This document shows positions 8,475 through 17,650 of a stretch of DNA of 64,000 bases, piece by piece. Below the pieces are notes generated by a model, which worked only from the letters and a program-made list of their open reading frames with translations, was not told the origin of the DNA and made no database searches. Position numbers and translations under genes: made by a program. The DNA is from Pandoraea vervacti (lineage in GTDB: Bacteria > Pseudomonadota > Gammaproteobacteria > Burkholderiales > Burkholderiaceae): the NCBI RefSeq assembly GCF_000934605.2, contig NZ_CP010897.2, forward strand, positions 3,782,001 to 3,846,000, given 5' to 3'. Numbering within the stretch: position 1 is the first letter of the stretch; each line of letters opens with the position of its first letter.

Positions 8475-9800
8475 ATGCCCAAGCTGTTCCGTTCGTTGTT
8501 TGGCCGAGTCGTCATTGCGTTGATTGTGGGTGTGGCGCTAGGCATCTGGTTTCCGCAGTTGGGAGAGTCGTTGCGTCCGTTGGGCGACGGCTTCCTGAAG
8601 CTCATCAAGATGGTGATCGGCCCGATCGTTTTCTGCGTCGTCGTAAGCGGTATGGCCAGCGCAGGCGACCTGCGCAAGGTCGGTCGTGTCGGCGTCAAGG
8701 CCATCATCTACTTCGAGATCATTACGACCTTCGCGCTGGTCATCGGCGCCGTGCTCGCGTGGGTCACCCGCCCCGGCGCGGGCATGAACATCGACGTTCG
8801 CACCCTCGACGCGAGTTCGATGGCCGCGTATGCCGAGAATGCCAAGAGCCTGAAAGACACGGCGGGCTTCCTGCTCAAGATCATTCCCAACACCATTACG
8901 GACGCGTTCGCCAAGGGCGACATCCTTCAGATTCTGGTGTTCTCGGTGATGTTCGGATGCGCCCTGGCGGCATTGGGCGAGCGGGGTCGTCCTGTGGCGC
9001 GGTTCATTGAAGATCTGAGCCACGTCTTCTTCCGCGTGATGGCCTTCATCATCCGGCTCGCGCCGCTGGGCGTGCTTGGGGCGGTGGCATTCACCACCGG
9101 CAAATACGGCGCGTCGTCGCTCAAGCAACTCAGCTTGCTCGTGCTCGTGTTCTATGCAAGCTGCTTTGTCTTCGTGACGGTGGTGCTGGGCGGCGTGTTG
9201 CGGCTCGCGGGCTTCAACATCTTCAAGTTCATCAAGTATTTCCGGGAAGAGTTGTCCATCGTGCTGGGCACCGCATCGTCCGACGCCGTGCTGCCGACCA
9301 TCATGCGCAAGCTCGAGTGGATGGGCATCAAGAAGTCGACGGTGGGTCTGGTCGTGCCGACGGGCTACTCCTTCAATCTCGATGGTTTCTCGATCTACCT
9401 GACGCTGGCGGTCATCTTCATTGCGCAGGCGACGAATACGCCGCTGTCTACACACGACCTCATTCTCGTGGTGCTGGTATCGCTGCTGACCTCCAAGGGC
9501 GCGCACGGCATTCCGGGATCGGCCATCGTGATTCTGGCCGCCACGCTTGCCGCCATTCCCGCCATCCCCGTGATCGGTCTCGTACTCATCCTGCCGGTGG
9601 ACTGGTTCGTGGGCATTGCGCGCGCCATCACGAACCTGCTGGGCAATTGCGTGGCAACGCTTGTCGTGGCGGCATGGGAGAAGGATGTCGACTTTGCGCG
9701 AGCGCACAAAGTGCTGGACGGCCTGCTGCCGTACGAGCCGATTGCGCCGTCCGAAGACGGTAGCGAAGCGGCACCGGCCAACGCGGCACTGACGCGTTGA
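8475..9800 (+). CDS. dctA: C4-dicarboxylate transport protein (DAACS family)
   Basis: A 441-residue inner-membrane symporter that takes up succinate, fumarate and malate with protons or sodium. The family core is clear: the serine-rich re-entrant loop LGTASSDAVLP, then GLVVPTGYSFNLDGFSIY, and SKGAHGIPGSA in the second hairpin loop. Start chosen at ATG 8475, which has AGAGGAG about 7 nt upstream; an in-frame ATG eight codons earlier lacks a site. The C-terminus ends in a short Ala-rich tail. It is followed on the same strand by allantoicase after 154 bp, with no terminator seen between them. Confidence 0.95.
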   Translation: MPKLFRSLFGRVVIALIVGVALGIWFPQLGESLRPLGDGFLKLIKMVIGPIVFCVVVSGMASAGDLRKVGRVGVKAIIYFEIITTFALVIGAVLAWVTRPGAGMNIDVRTLDASSMAAYAENAKSLKDTAGFLLKIIPNTITDAFAKGDILQILVFSVMFGCALAALGERGRPVARFIEDLSHVFFRVMAFIIRLAPLGVLGAVAFTTGKYGASSLKQLSLLVLVFYASCFVFVTVVLGGVLRLAGFNIFKFIKYFREELSIVLGTASSDAVLPTIMRKLEWMGIKKSTVGLVVPTGYSFNLDGFSIYLTLAVIFIAQATNTPLSTHDLILVVLVSLLTSKGAHGIPGSAIVILAATLAAIPAIPVIGLVLILPVDWFVGIARAITNLLGNCVATLVVAAWEKDVDFARAHKVLDGLLPYEPIAPSEDGSEAAPANAALTR

Positions 9801-9954
9801 CAACCGGTCGATGACACGGTGATGACGCATTGAGCATCGTGCCAATCGACTTGAGGAGCATGGCGGGCGCCGTGGTCTTCATCGCAAGCCAAGTATTTTC
9901 CGCCGACGCCATATCGATAGCACGTCGGCATCTTCCTCTGGAGTGATTCGCAAC

Positions 9955-10977
9955 ATGGCCCTCGCCCCGCAAGACCCGAACGCACCGGAATTCGTGCGCC
10001 GTTACGTCAACCTGGCCGACCCGCGGCTGGGCGCTCAGGCGCTCGTCGCCAGCGACGAATTCTTTGCGGCCAAGGAGCGCATGCTCAGTCCCGAGCCTGC
10101 CGTCTTCATTCCCGGCAAGTACGACGAGAACGGCAAGTGGATGGACGGCTGGGAGACGCGTCGCAAGCGCGTGAACGGCTACGACTGGTGCATCGTCAAG
10201 CTCGCGCGCCCGGGCGTGCTGTTCGGGGTCGATCTCGACACCAGCCATTTCACCGGCAATTTCCCGCCCGCCGCATCGCTCGAAGGCTGCTACAGCCCGA
10301 ACGGCGCGCCGTCGGACTCGGCCGACTGGTTCGAGTTGCTGCCCTCGACCACGTTGCAGGGCAACGCGCACCACTACCATGACATCGCGCAGCAGCGCGC
10401 CGTCACGCACGTGCGCGTGAACCTGTATCCCGACGGCGGCCTCGCCCGCCTGCGTCTGTACGGCCTGCCGCAAAGCGACTGGGCCGCACGCTCGGGCGAC
10501 GAACTCATCGATCTGATCGCGATGGAAAACGGCGGCTATGTCGTGGCGGCCAACAACCAGCACTTCGGCCTTGCCTCCAACCTGCTGATGCCCGGGCGCG
10601 GCGTGAACATGGGCGACGGGTGGGAGACACGCCGTCGTCGCGAGCCGGGCAACGACTGGGCCATCATCGCGCTCGCGCAGCCGGGCGAGATCAGCAAGAT
10701 CGAAGTCGACACGGCGCACTTCAAGGGCAACTTCCCGGACCGCTGCTCGATTCAGGCCGCGTTCGTCACGGGCGGCACCGAGCAGTCGCTCATCACGCAG
10801 TCGATGTTCTGGCCCGTGTTGCTGCCGGAGCAAAAGCTCGCGATGGACAGGCAATTCACTTTCGACGAGCCGGTGCAGAAGCTGGGCGCGATCACGCACA
10901 TCCGCTTCAACATCATTCCGGACGGCGGGGTGTCGCGTCTGCGGCTGTGGGGTCGCCTGAGCGAGAAGACGGCATAA
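9955..10977 (+). CDS. alc: allantoicase
   Basis: Hydrolyses allantoate to ureidoglycolate and urea (EC 3.5.3.4) in purine catabolism. The 340-residue protein is an internal duplication, as in known allantoicases: WMDGWETRRKR, DWCIVKLARPG and DTSHFTGNFP in the first half reappear as MGDGWETRRRR, DWAIIALAQPG and DTAHFKGNFP in the second. Each half ends with a VRVNLYPDGGLARLRLYG-type strand. ATG 9955 is preferred over an in-frame GTG four codons earlier, because TGGAG then falls about 11 nt upstream. It pairs with the ureidoglycolate lyase gene 139 bp downstream. Confidence 0.94.
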   Translation: MALAPQDPNAPEFVRRYVNLADPRLGAQALVASDEFFAAKERMLSPEPAVFIPGKYDENGKWMDGWETRRKRVNGYDWCIVKLARPGVLFGVDLDTSHFTGNFPPAASLEGCYSPNGAPSDSADWFELLPSTTLQGNAHHYHDIAQQRAVTHVRVNLYPDGGLARLRLYGLPQSDWAARSGDELIDLIAMENGGYVVAANNQHFGLASNLLMPGRGVNMGDGWETRRRREPGNDWAIIALAQPGEISKIEVDTAHFKGNFPDRCSIQAAFVTGGTEQSLITQSMFWPVLLPEQKLAMDRQFTFDEPVQKLGAITHIRFNIIPDGGVSRLRLWGRLSEKTA

Positions 10978-10992
10978 GCCGCATGGCGGAAT

Positions 10993-11032
10993 TAGCAGGC
11001 AAGTAGCAGGAAAGTAGCAGGAAAGTAGCAGC
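10993..11032. repeat. 11-bp intergenic tandem repeat (TAGCAGGAAAG x3.6)
   Basis: Three full units (10993-11003 with one mismatch, 11004-11014, 11015-11025) and a seven-base partial copy follow each other without gaps just after the allantoicase stop. There is no coding potential and no stem, so it is not a terminator. Confidence 0.9.
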
Positions 11033-11116
11033 ACTACGCCCTCTCGCAGTCGACGACAGACCATCGACGCGCGGCGCGAGGGGGGCGCAACGAACAAGGC
11101 AAAAAAGGAGCAGGGT

Positions 11117-11668
11117 ATGCGCGATGTGCGCGATACGGCAGCACCGGCATTGAAAATCGAGCGACTCACGCGCGAGGCATTTGCTCCGTTCGGCGACGTG
11201 ATCGAGTTGGCAGGGGCGAAGCATTTCGCGATCAATGGCGGCACGACCGAGCGATTCCACGATCTGGCGACGGTGGACCTGGGCCCGGAGGGCGGGCGCA
11301 CGCTGGTCAACGTCTTCCGAGGTCAGCCGCGGCAGCTGCCGTACGAGGTGAAGATGCTGGAGCGTCACCCGCTGGGCAGCCAGGCGTTCATCCCGCTCAA
11401 GACCACGCCGTATCTGGTCGTCGTTGCGCCCGCGGGCGAGCTGGACGTGAGCCGGATCCGCGCGTTCGTCTCGGATGGCTGGCAGGGTGTGAACTACGCC
11501 AGAGGCGTATGGCACCACCCGCTGCTGGCGTTGCACGAGGTGAGCGACTTCATCGTCGTGGACCGAGGCGGCGACGGGCACAACTGCGACGAACTGGATC
11601 TGCCCTCGACGTACTGGCTCACGCAGGCCGAACTGGACGCCGTACAGGCCAGACCGAAAGCGGCGTGA
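11117..11668 (+). CDS. allA: ureidoglycolate lyase
   Basis: Converts ureidoglycolate to glyoxylate and urea (EC 4.3.2.3), the step after allantoicase. The 183-residue cupin-like protein has the family's LTREAFAPFGDVIE opening (about 17-30), ERHPLGSQAFIPL in the middle and GVWHHPLLAL with FIVVDRGG near residues 131-152, the region that forms the active site. AAGGAG sits just upstream of the ATG. It ends at a strong terminator shared with the convergent RidA gene. Confidence 0.94.
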   Translation: MRDVRDTAAPALKIERLTREAFAPFGDVIELAGAKHFAINGGTTERFHDLATVDLGPEGGRTLVNVFRGQPRQLPYEVKMLERHPLGSQAFIPLKTTPYLVVVAPAGELDVSRIRAFVSDGWQGVNYARGVWHHPLLALHEVSDFIVVDRGGDGHNCDELDLPSTYWLTQAELDAVQARPKAA

Positions 11669-11700
11669 TTCAGCCGGAGCGGACGGAGCAGAAATGAAAA

Positions 11701-11740
11701 AAAACGCCGGGTCAGTTCATCATTCACGCCCGGCGTTTTT
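11701..11740. terminator. bidirectional Rho-independent terminator between allA and ridA-like gene
   Basis: Stem CGCCGGG (11705-11711) / CCCGGCG (11729-11735) extended by A4/T4, with a 17-nt loop, a T-run on the plus strand (11736-11740) and an A-run on the other side. It can stop both convergent transcripts. Confidence 0.85.
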
Positions 11741-11767
11741 CATGGAACCGACGATGTCGCGGTCGCC

Positions 11768-12181
11768 TCAGGCGGCAGGCGGCACCACAGCCGTCACTTC
11801 GATCTCGACCTTGGCCTCGTCCTCGACCAGATCGGCGACTTCCACTGCCGTCATCGCAGGAAAGTGACGGCCGATCACGGCGCGGTAGTGTTCACCGATG
11901 GCAGGATAGTTGGCCACGTACTCGCGTTTGTCCTTCACATACCAGGTCATGCGAACGATGTGCTCCGGCTTCGCATTCCCCTCGGCCAGAATCGCAACGA
12001 TGTTCTCGAGGGTCTGACGCACCTGAAGCGCAAAATCGTCGGTTTCGAAACGTTGCTGCCCGTTCCAGCCGATCTGGCCGCCGACGAACACGATGCGGCT
12101 ACCAACCGTCATCTCGAAAGCCATGCCATTGGCGTAACCGCGCGGTTTCGCCCATTCGGGCGGTTGCAGAACTTGCAGCAT
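11768..12181 (-). CDS. RidA/YjgF-family protein (enamine/imine deaminase-like)
   Basis: A 137-residue RidA-fold protein: GQIGWN near residue 35, then QTLENIVAILAEGNAKPEHIVRMTWYV, and VEVADLVEDEAKVEIEVTAV at the end, where the usual Rid catalytic Arg is replaced or shifted (AVEVADL rather than RxxVxV), so deaminase activity is not certain. The ATG overlaps the upstream thioesterase stop (TGATG), so it belongs to the aryl-CoA cluster. RidA-type proteins hydrolyse reactive enamines and imines. In a 2-aminobenzoyl-CoA pathway an amino-substituted, dearomatised ring would be such a substrate; that link is inferred. Confidence 0.85.
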   Translation of the reverse strand: MLQVLQPPEWAKPRGYANGMAFEMTVGSRIVFVGGQIGWNGQQRFETDDFALQVRQTLENIVAILAEGNAKPEHIVRMTWYVKDKREYVANYPAIGEHYRAVIGRHFPAMTAVEVADLVEDEAKVEIEVTAVVPPAA

Positions 12182-12654
12182 CAGGACACTCCTTCAATGT
12201 CAGAATCAGGTGCGGCAAAGCGCACAATCGCTTCGCGCTGGGCGGCAGGCACGGCGATCGGGGCGGGCCGGCCGCCCTCGCCTTTCGCGACCCAGACCAG
12301 CACCAGCGTCGCTTGCAGACGCGTCTCGTCGTTCGCGCCGGCGAATCGAATACGCAGCGTCATCGACGAGCGACCAAGGCGCGTAACCTCCAGCGAGCGC
12401 ACGAGCGTGTCGCCCAAAAAACTCGGCGCGCTGAATCGGCATTCGATATTTGCCGTCGGCACGCCCATGCCTTCGCGCAGATGCATCTCGCCGAACGACA
12501 GGCCCAGCCCTTCGGCGCACCAGTCCTCGACGAGATCGTTGATCATCTCGAAATAGCGCGGATAAAACACAATGCCCGCCGGATCGCAGTGTTTGAACCG
12601 CACCAGCAATGGCTTCACGAAAGCGTGTTGCGCCACGTCAGCCCCCGTCCTCAT
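12181..12654 (-). CDS. hot-dog-fold acyl-CoA thioesterase (4-hydroxybenzoyl-CoA thioesterase-like)
   Basis: A 157-residue single hot-dog domain. The active-site loop RFKHCDPAGIVFYPRYFEM (about 19-37) matches the 4-HBA-CoA thioesterase signature, with Asp24 as the probable catalytic acid. It may release CoA from aryl-CoA esters that accumulate or stall in the pathway encoded by the surrounding genes. It starts 63 bp after the CoA-ligase stop and overlaps the RidA start by one base. Confidence 0.87.
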   Translation of the reverse strand: MRTGADVAQHAFVKPLLVRFKHCDPAGIVFYPRYFEMINDLVEDWCAEGLGLSFGEMHLREGMGVPTANIECRFSAPSFLGDTLVRSLEVTRLGRSSMTLRIRFAGANDETRLQATLVLVWVAKGEGGRPAPIAVPAAQREAIVRFAAPDSDIEGVS

Positions 12655-12717
12655 TCGTCTTTCTCACCTAAAGTCAGTGGGCGCCCACTGGAGCACCCAC
12701 TCCCCCATCACGACCGC

Positions 12718-14361
12718 TTACTGCGCCATCTGACGCAGCTTGAAGCGTTGCAACTTGCCCGTCTCCGTGCGCGGCAGCGTGTCGACGAACTCGATCGCGC
12801 GCGGGTATTTGTAGGGCGCGATGTTAGCCTTCACATACTCCTGCAGCGCTTTCACCATGGCGTCGTCGCGCGGTTGGCCTGCCTTGAGCACGACGTAGGC
12901 CTTCACTATCTGGCCGCGTGCGTCATCGTTGGCGCCGACCACGCCGCACTCCGCAACCGCCGGATGCTGCAACAGCGCCGACTCCACTTCGGGACCCGCG
13001 ATGTTATACCCGGCGGAGACGATCATGTCGTCCGAGCGTGCCTGATAGTAGTAATTGCCCGCTTCGTCGCACATGAACGTGTCGCCCGGCAGATTCCAGC
13101 CGTTCTTCACGTAATTCTTCTGACGCGAGTCCGCCAGGTAGCGGCATCCTGTGGGCCCTTTCACCGCCAGCTTGCCCACCGTGCCCGGGGGCACCGGCTG
13201 CATTTTCTCGTCCACGATCATCGCGATGTAGCCCGGCACCGGCTTGCCGATCGCCCCGGGCACCACATCGCCGTTGGCCGCGGAGATGAAGATATGAATC
13301 ATCTCCGTGCCTCCGATGCCATCGATCATCTCGATGCCGGACGCTTGCTTCCAGAGCTGACGCGTCGCATCGGGCAACGCCTCGCCCGCCGACACCGTCT
13401 TCTTCAGACTGGACAGATCGTACTTGCCGACTAGCGCCGCCATCTGACGGTAGAACGTGGGGGCCGTGAAACAGATCGTCGCGCGATAGTCGGCAATTGC
13501 TTGCAGCAGACTGTCCGGCGTGAGCTTTTCCAGCAGCACCGTCGCCGCACCGACGCGCAGCGGAAACGTCAGCAGGCCGCCCGTGCCGAAAGTGAACGCT
13601 AACGGGGGAGTGCCGCAGAAGATGTCGTCCGGCCCCGGCTTGAGCACGTGACGCGGGAACAGATCGCACATCGCCAGCACGTCGCGATGAAAATGCATCG
13701 TGCCCTTCGGCTGTCCGGTCGTGCCGCTCGTGAAGGCGATCAGACAGACGTCGTCGACCGCCGTGTCACAGGCCTCGAAGCTCGCCGGCTGACGCGCCAT
13801 GCGCGCCTCCAGTGAGTCCTCACCAACGTCATGGAAGTACACCACGCTCGACAGTACCGGGCAGTGGTACTCGTGCCCGGCCTGACGGTTGAACTCCAGC
13901 TCCTCTTTGAGCCGGCCATCGCACAATGCGGCGCTCACCTGCGCCTTGTCGACGATCTGCTTGAGTTCCTTCGCGCGCAACAGCGGCATCGTCGGCACGC
14001 CGACCAGCCCTGCCTTGATCACCGCCAGCCATGCGGCGGCCATGAACAGATTGTTCGGTCCGCGCAGCAGCACACGGTTGCCCGGCACCAGCGCCATATC
14101 GTTACGCAACACGTGGGCGATGCGATCGACCATCTCGCGCAGGCCGAGATAGGTCGTGACGGTCGGCTTGCCGTTCTCGACCGAGTAGATCGCGGGTGCG
14201 TCGCCGCGTCCATCGGCAATCGCGCGGTCGAGCAATTCGGCGGCGCAATTGATGCGCGCCGGGTATGCCACGTCCGGATTGTCGAGCAGAAACTCGGGCC
14301 ACTGATCGGCAGGCGGCAGATTGTCGCGTGCGAAAGTGTCGAGATGTCCAGATCGTTCCAT
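12718..14361 (-). CDS. abmG: 2-aminobenzoate/benzoate-CoA ligase (class I adenylate-forming)
   Basis: Activates an aromatic acid with ATP and CoA. The 547-residue ANL enzyme shows the P-loop TSGTTGQPKGTMHFH (about 213-227), the A5-type motif DGIGGTEMIHIF, which is characteristic of benzoate/2-aminobenzoate-CoA ligases, and the C-terminal catalytic Lys536 in RTETGKLQRF. ATG 14361 is chosen over an upstream in-frame ATG because GGAGAA precedes it by a few bases. Benzoate is the textbook substrate. The neighbouring monooxygenase/OYE fusion makes 2-aminobenzoate the better guess; substrate range cannot be read from the sequence. Confidence 0.87.
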   Translation of the reverse strand: MERSGHLDTFARDNLPPADQWPEFLLDNPDVAYPARINCAAELLDRAIADGRGDAPAIYSVENGKPTVTTYLGLREMVDRIAHVLRNDMALVPGNRVLLRGPNNLFMAAAWLAVIKAGLVGVPTMPLLRAKELKQIVDKAQVSAALCDGRLKEELEFNRQAGHEYHCPVLSSVVYFHDVGEDSLEARMARQPASFEACDTAVDDVCLIAFTSGTTGQPKGTMHFHRDVLAMCDLFPRHVLKPGPDDIFCGTPPLAFTFGTGGLLTFPLRVGAATVLLEKLTPDSLLQAIADYRATICFTAPTFYRQMAALVGKYDLSSLKKTVSAGEALPDATRQLWKQASGIEMIDGIGGTEMIHIFISAANGDVVPGAIGKPVPGYIAMIVDEKMQPVPPGTVGKLAVKGPTGCRYLADSRQKNYVKNGWNLPGDTFMCDEAGNYYYQARSDDMIVSAGYNIAGPEVESALLQHPAVAECGVVGANDDARGQIVKAYVVLKAGQPRDDAMVKALQEYVKANIAPYKYPRAIEFVDTLPRTETGKLQRFKLRQMAQ

Positions 14362-14545
14362 GTGCTTCTCCTTGCCCCCGGTAATCAAGCATGACGTCGA
14401 CGCATCGCGCCGCACGCAGTCCTAGTGCTTCCAAGTGTTATTGCAAGACGCCATGCCATCCCTGTCTCCGTGGGTTGCCACTGCGCACATCACAAACCCA
14501 TCCAACATGTCCAACATGCCCCGCACGTCGAACGCCAGGCCCGGA

Positions 14546-15730
14546 TCAACCGTCCTTGAGCAGTTCGCGCGCGATGATCAGTTTTTGTACTTCCGTTGCC
14601 CCTTCGTAAATACGCAGCGAACGGATCTCGCGATACAGGCGCTCCACCACCGCGCCCGACACCACACCCGCACCGCCGAACATCTGCAACGCGCGGTCGA
14701 TCACCTGCTGCGCCGATTCCGTCGAATACATCTTGGCCATCGCCGCTTCACGCGTCGTGCGCTGGCCCAGCACGTCTCGCTGCCAAGCGGCGCGATAGGT
14801 GAGCAATGCGGCGGCGTCCACCGAGGTCGCCATGTCGCCCAGCGCGGCCTGCGTGAGCTGGAAGTCCGCCAGCGTCTGCCCGAACATCTCGCGCGACTTC
14901 GCGCGCGCCAGCCCTTCGTCCAGCGCACGCCGCGCAAAACCCAGCGCCGCTGCGGCCACCGACGCGCGGAAAATATCCAGCGTCATCATCGCCACCTTGA
15001 ACCCCTGCCCCGCTTCGCCCAGACGTTGCGACGCCGGCACGCGGCAGTTGTCGAACTTCAGGCGCGCCAGCGGATGGGGCGCGCTCACGTCGATGCGCTC
15101 GGCAATCGTCAGCCCCGGCGTGTCGGCGTCCACCACGAACGCGCTGATCCCGCGTGCGCCCGGCGCTTCTCCCGTGCGCACGAACACGCAATAGAAGTCG
15201 GCAATGCCGCCGTTCGAAATCCAAGTCTTCTCGCCGTTCAGCACATACTGGTCGCCGTCGAGCGTGGCCGTACACGCCATCGCCGCAACATCGGACCCGG
15301 CGTTCGGCTCCGAGAGTGCGAACGCGGCGATCGCCTCGCCCGACGCCACACGTGGCAAATAACGCTGCTTGAGCGCGTCGCTGCCCGCGAGCGTGATCGC
15401 ACCGCTGCCCAGTCCCTGCATCGCAAAGGCGAAATCAGCGAGGCCGTCGTGGCGGGCCAGCGTCTCGCGCAGCACGCACAGCGCGCGCGAATCGAGCTTG
15501 TCCAGCGCGCCCCCGTGGCTTTGCGGCACGCAGTACTTCAACCAGCCTGCACGGCCAAGCTGACGCACCAGCGACACGCACGTCGCGTCCGTATCGGCGT
15601 GATGGTCGACGCTCAACCCGCGCGTGCACCAGTCGTCCAGGTCCGCGCCCAGACGCCGATGTGCCGCGTCGAAAAACGGCCACGCGAGAAAGTCGGCGTT
15701 CCGGGCGTTGTGAGGGGTGAGGTCGCTCAT
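14546..15730 (-). CDS. acyl-CoA dehydrogenase
   Basis: A 394-residue FAD flavoprotein of the acyl-CoA dehydrogenase family. Both signatures are present: FALSEPNAGSDVAAM (about 137-151) and QMFGGAGVVSGAVVER followed by YEGATEVQK, where the Glu of EGATE is in the catalytic position. It lies 2 bp after the enoyl-CoA hydratase stop, so the two are translationally coupled. In the proposed pathway it would oxidise a ring-derived acyl-CoA after dearomatisation or ring opening. The gene is followed by 184 bp before the CoA-ligase start, an unusually long gap within this cluster. Confidence 0.92.
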   Translation of the reverse strand: MSDLTPHNARNADFLAWPFFDAAHRRLGADLDDWCTRGLSVDHHADTDATCVSLVRQLGRAGWLKYCVPQSHGGALDKLDSRALCVLRETLARHDGLADFAFAMQGLGSGAITLAGSDALKQRYLPRVASGEAIAAFALSEPNAGSDVAAMACTATLDGDQYVLNGEKTWISNGGIADFYCVFVRTGEAPGARGISAFVVDADTPGLTIAERIDVSAPHPLARLKFDNCRVPASQRLGEAGQGFKVAMMTLDIFRASVAAAALGFARRALDEGLARAKSREMFGQTLADFQLTQAALGDMATSVDAAALLTYRAAWQRDVLGQRTTREAAMAKMYSTESAQQVIDRALQMFGGAGVVSGAVVERLYREIRSLRIYEGATEVQKLIIARELLKDG

Positions 15731-15732
15731 CG

Positions 15733-16596
15733 TCAGTCGCCCTTGAAAACCGGCTTTTGCTTCGCCACGAACGCGTCGTAGGCACGACGAAAGTCTTTCG
15801 TCTGCATGCAGATCGCCTGGGCTTCGGCTTCGGCCTCGATGGCCTCGTCAACGCCCATGTTCCATTCCTGATGCAGCAACTTTTTCGTCACGCCGTGTGC
15901 AAAGGTCGGGCCGCATGCGATCTGATCGGCCAGCGTCTGCGCTGCCGAGAGCACGGCACCGCCGTCGTGCAGCGCATTGAAAAAGCCCCATTGCAGACCT
16001 TCATCCGCCGTCATCACGCGTCCGGTGTAGAGCAGTTCCGAGGCGCGCCCCTGTCCGATCATGCGCGGCAGCAACGTGCAGGCGCCCATGTCGGCACCGG
16101 CGAGACCGACGCGCACGAACAGGAACGCCGTCTTCGTCTGCGGCGTGCCCAGACGCATGTCCGAGGCCAGCGCCACCATGGCGCCCGCCCCGGCGCAAAT
16201 GCCGTCGATGGCGCTGATGACAGGCTGCGGACAGGCGCGCATCGCCTTGACCAGGTCGCCCGTCATGCGGGTGAAGTCCAGCAGTTCCGGCATGCTCATC
16301 TGCGTGAGCGGGCCGATGATTTCGTGGACGTCGCCGCCCGAGCAGAAATTGCCGCCGGCGCCCGTCACCACGACCGTTTTGATGTCCGTTGCGTAGACCA
16401 GCCCGCGAAACAGGTCGCGCAGTTCGGCATAGGAGTCGAACGTCAACGGATTCTTCTTGTCGGGACGGTTCAGCGTAATCGTGCCGATGCTCGGACGCCC
16501 TTGCGCATCGTTCGACACCGACCACAGAAAGTGTTTGGCTTCATAGTTCGCGAACGGGCGCTTGTGATGCGCCATGGTCAGTTTCACGTCACTCAT
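15733..16596 (-). CDS. enoyl-CoA hydratase/isomerase family protein
   Basis: A 287-residue crotonase. The oxyanion-hole segments are GNFCSGGDVHEI (about 82-93) and AIDGICAGAGAMVALASDMR, with GLAGADMGACTLLPRMIG at the position of the second catalytic Glu; here the acidic residue is Asp in ADMG, as in several specialised ring-cleaving or hydrating crotonases. The N-terminus carries about 15 extra residues. It is the third gene of the cluster and is separated from the SDR by a 205 bp gap with a tandem array. Confidence 0.9.
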   Translation of the reverse strand: MSDVKLTMAHHKRPFANYEAKHFLWSVSNDAQGRPSIGTITLNRPDKKNPLTFDSYAELRDLFRGLVYATDIKTVVVTGAGGNFCSGGDVHEIIGPLTQMSMPELLDFTRMTGDLVKAMRACPQPVISAIDGICAGAGAMVALASDMRLGTPQTKTAFLFVRVGLAGADMGACTLLPRMIGQGRASELLYTGRVMTADEGLQWGFFNALHDGGAVLSAAQTLADQIACGPTFAHGVTKKLLHQEWNMGVDEAIEAEAEAQAICMQTKDFRRAYDAFVAKQKPVFKGD

Positions 16597-16612
16597 TGGC
16601 CGATCTCCTTTG

Positions 16613-16663
16613 TTATCGCGTTGTCATCGCTTTGATATCGCTTTGATATCGCTTTGACATCGC
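16613..16663. repeat. 11-bp tandem array (ATCGC every 11 bp, five copies)
   Basis: ATCGC recurs at 16615, 16626, 16637, 16648 and 16659, exactly 11 bp apart, with spacers close to TTTGAT. It lies in the long gap between the SDR and enoyl-CoA hydratase genes, 17 bp upstream of the hydratase start. Confidence 0.9.
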
Positions 16664-16801
16664 CCGGCATCCTCATTTCGGCATCGTGTGCCGATGACGC
16701 CCGGCGGTCGTGCTGGCTGGAATGATGTCGTGCGGCATCGCACCGCCTCGACATCCCGAAATACTGTGTCCTCTGTCTTGCTGCCCGGCGTCTTCCGTGG
16801 A

Positions 16802-17641
16802 TTACCCGACGGTCACTTCCCCGCCTGCCACGGCGATCGACTGGCCCGTGACGGCACCGGCGCCCGGCTGGCACAACCACAGCACCGCGTCGGCGACCTC
16901 CTGCGGCTGCACGAGACGGCCTTGCGGATTGCGTTTGGCCAGCTCGGCACGCGCTTCGTCTTCGCTACGCCCCGTCTTGGCCACGATGTTCGCCACCGCA
17001 TCGCGCACGATGTCCGTTTCCGTATAGCCCGGGCACACGGCATTGACCGTCACCCCTTTCTTCGCCACTTCGAGCGCCAGCGCGCGCGTGAGGCCCACGA
17101 CGCCGTGCTTGGCCGCGCAATACGCCGTGACATACGGATAGCCGATCAGTCCCGCAGTACTCGCCACGTTCACGATACGGCCCCACCCGGCACCGAGCAT
17201 GGCGGGCAACGCCGCCGCGATGCAGTGATAGGTGCCCGTGAGGTTGACGTCGATCATCTGTTGCCAGAGCTGTGCGTGCGTCTTGCCGAACGGTGCGCTC
17301 ACCGCTTGCCCGGCGTTGTTCACCAGCACCTGCACCGGGCCGAAACGCTGTGCCGCGCGTGCGAATGCCGCTTCTACGGCACTCGCGTCGGCAATGTCAG
17401 CCGCCACCCAAGCCACCTCGCCGAGCGCCGCCAGTGCCTGCACGCCCTCAGCCAGTCGGGCTTCGCTGCGCCCGAGCAGCGTCACGCGCGCGCCCTGGGC
17501 GAGCAGCGCCGCCGCCACCGCTTCGCCGATACCGCGCGCACCGCCGGTGACCAGCGCGTGCACACCGTTGATCGATGCAGGCGCCCCACCGGTGGCCGCT
17601 GCCGTGGGAACTGAGGTCGTCGAGGATTCCGTAGCCGTCAT
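16802..17641 (-). CDS. SDR-family 3-hydroxyacyl-CoA/3-hydroxybutyrate dehydrogenase-like
   Basis: A 279-residue SDR with TGGARGIGE at about 32-40, NNAG near 108 and the catalytic Ser/Tyr/Lys in NVASTAGLIGYPYVTAYCAAK. The C-terminal CPGYTETDIVRD and insertion before PQGRLVQPQEVA resemble 3-hydroxybutyrate dehydrogenases, so oxidation of a 3-hydroxyacyl-CoA in the aromatic pathway is likely. An Ala/Thr-rich 22-residue leader precedes the domain. It starts 9 bp after the monooxygenase/OYE stop, with AAGGA just upstream. Confidence 0.88.
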   Translation of the reverse strand: MTATESSTTSVPTAAATGGAPASINGVHALVTGGARGIGEAVAAALLAQGARVTLLGRSEARLAEGVQALAALGEVAWVAADIADASAVEAAFARAAQRFGPVQVLVNNAGQAVSAPFGKTHAQLWQQMIDVNLTGTYHCIAAALPAMLGAGWGRIVNVASTAGLIGYPYVTAYCAAKHGVVGLTRALALEVAKKGVTVNAVCPGYTETDIVRDAVANIVAKTGRSEDEARAELAKRNPQGRLVQPQEVADAVLWLCQPGAGAVTGQSIAVAGGEVTVG

Positions 17642-17650
17642 GAACTGTCC

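Noticed and set aside
10993..11032. CRISPR-like array
   Set aside because: Units are 11 bp with no spacers, and no cas genes are present.
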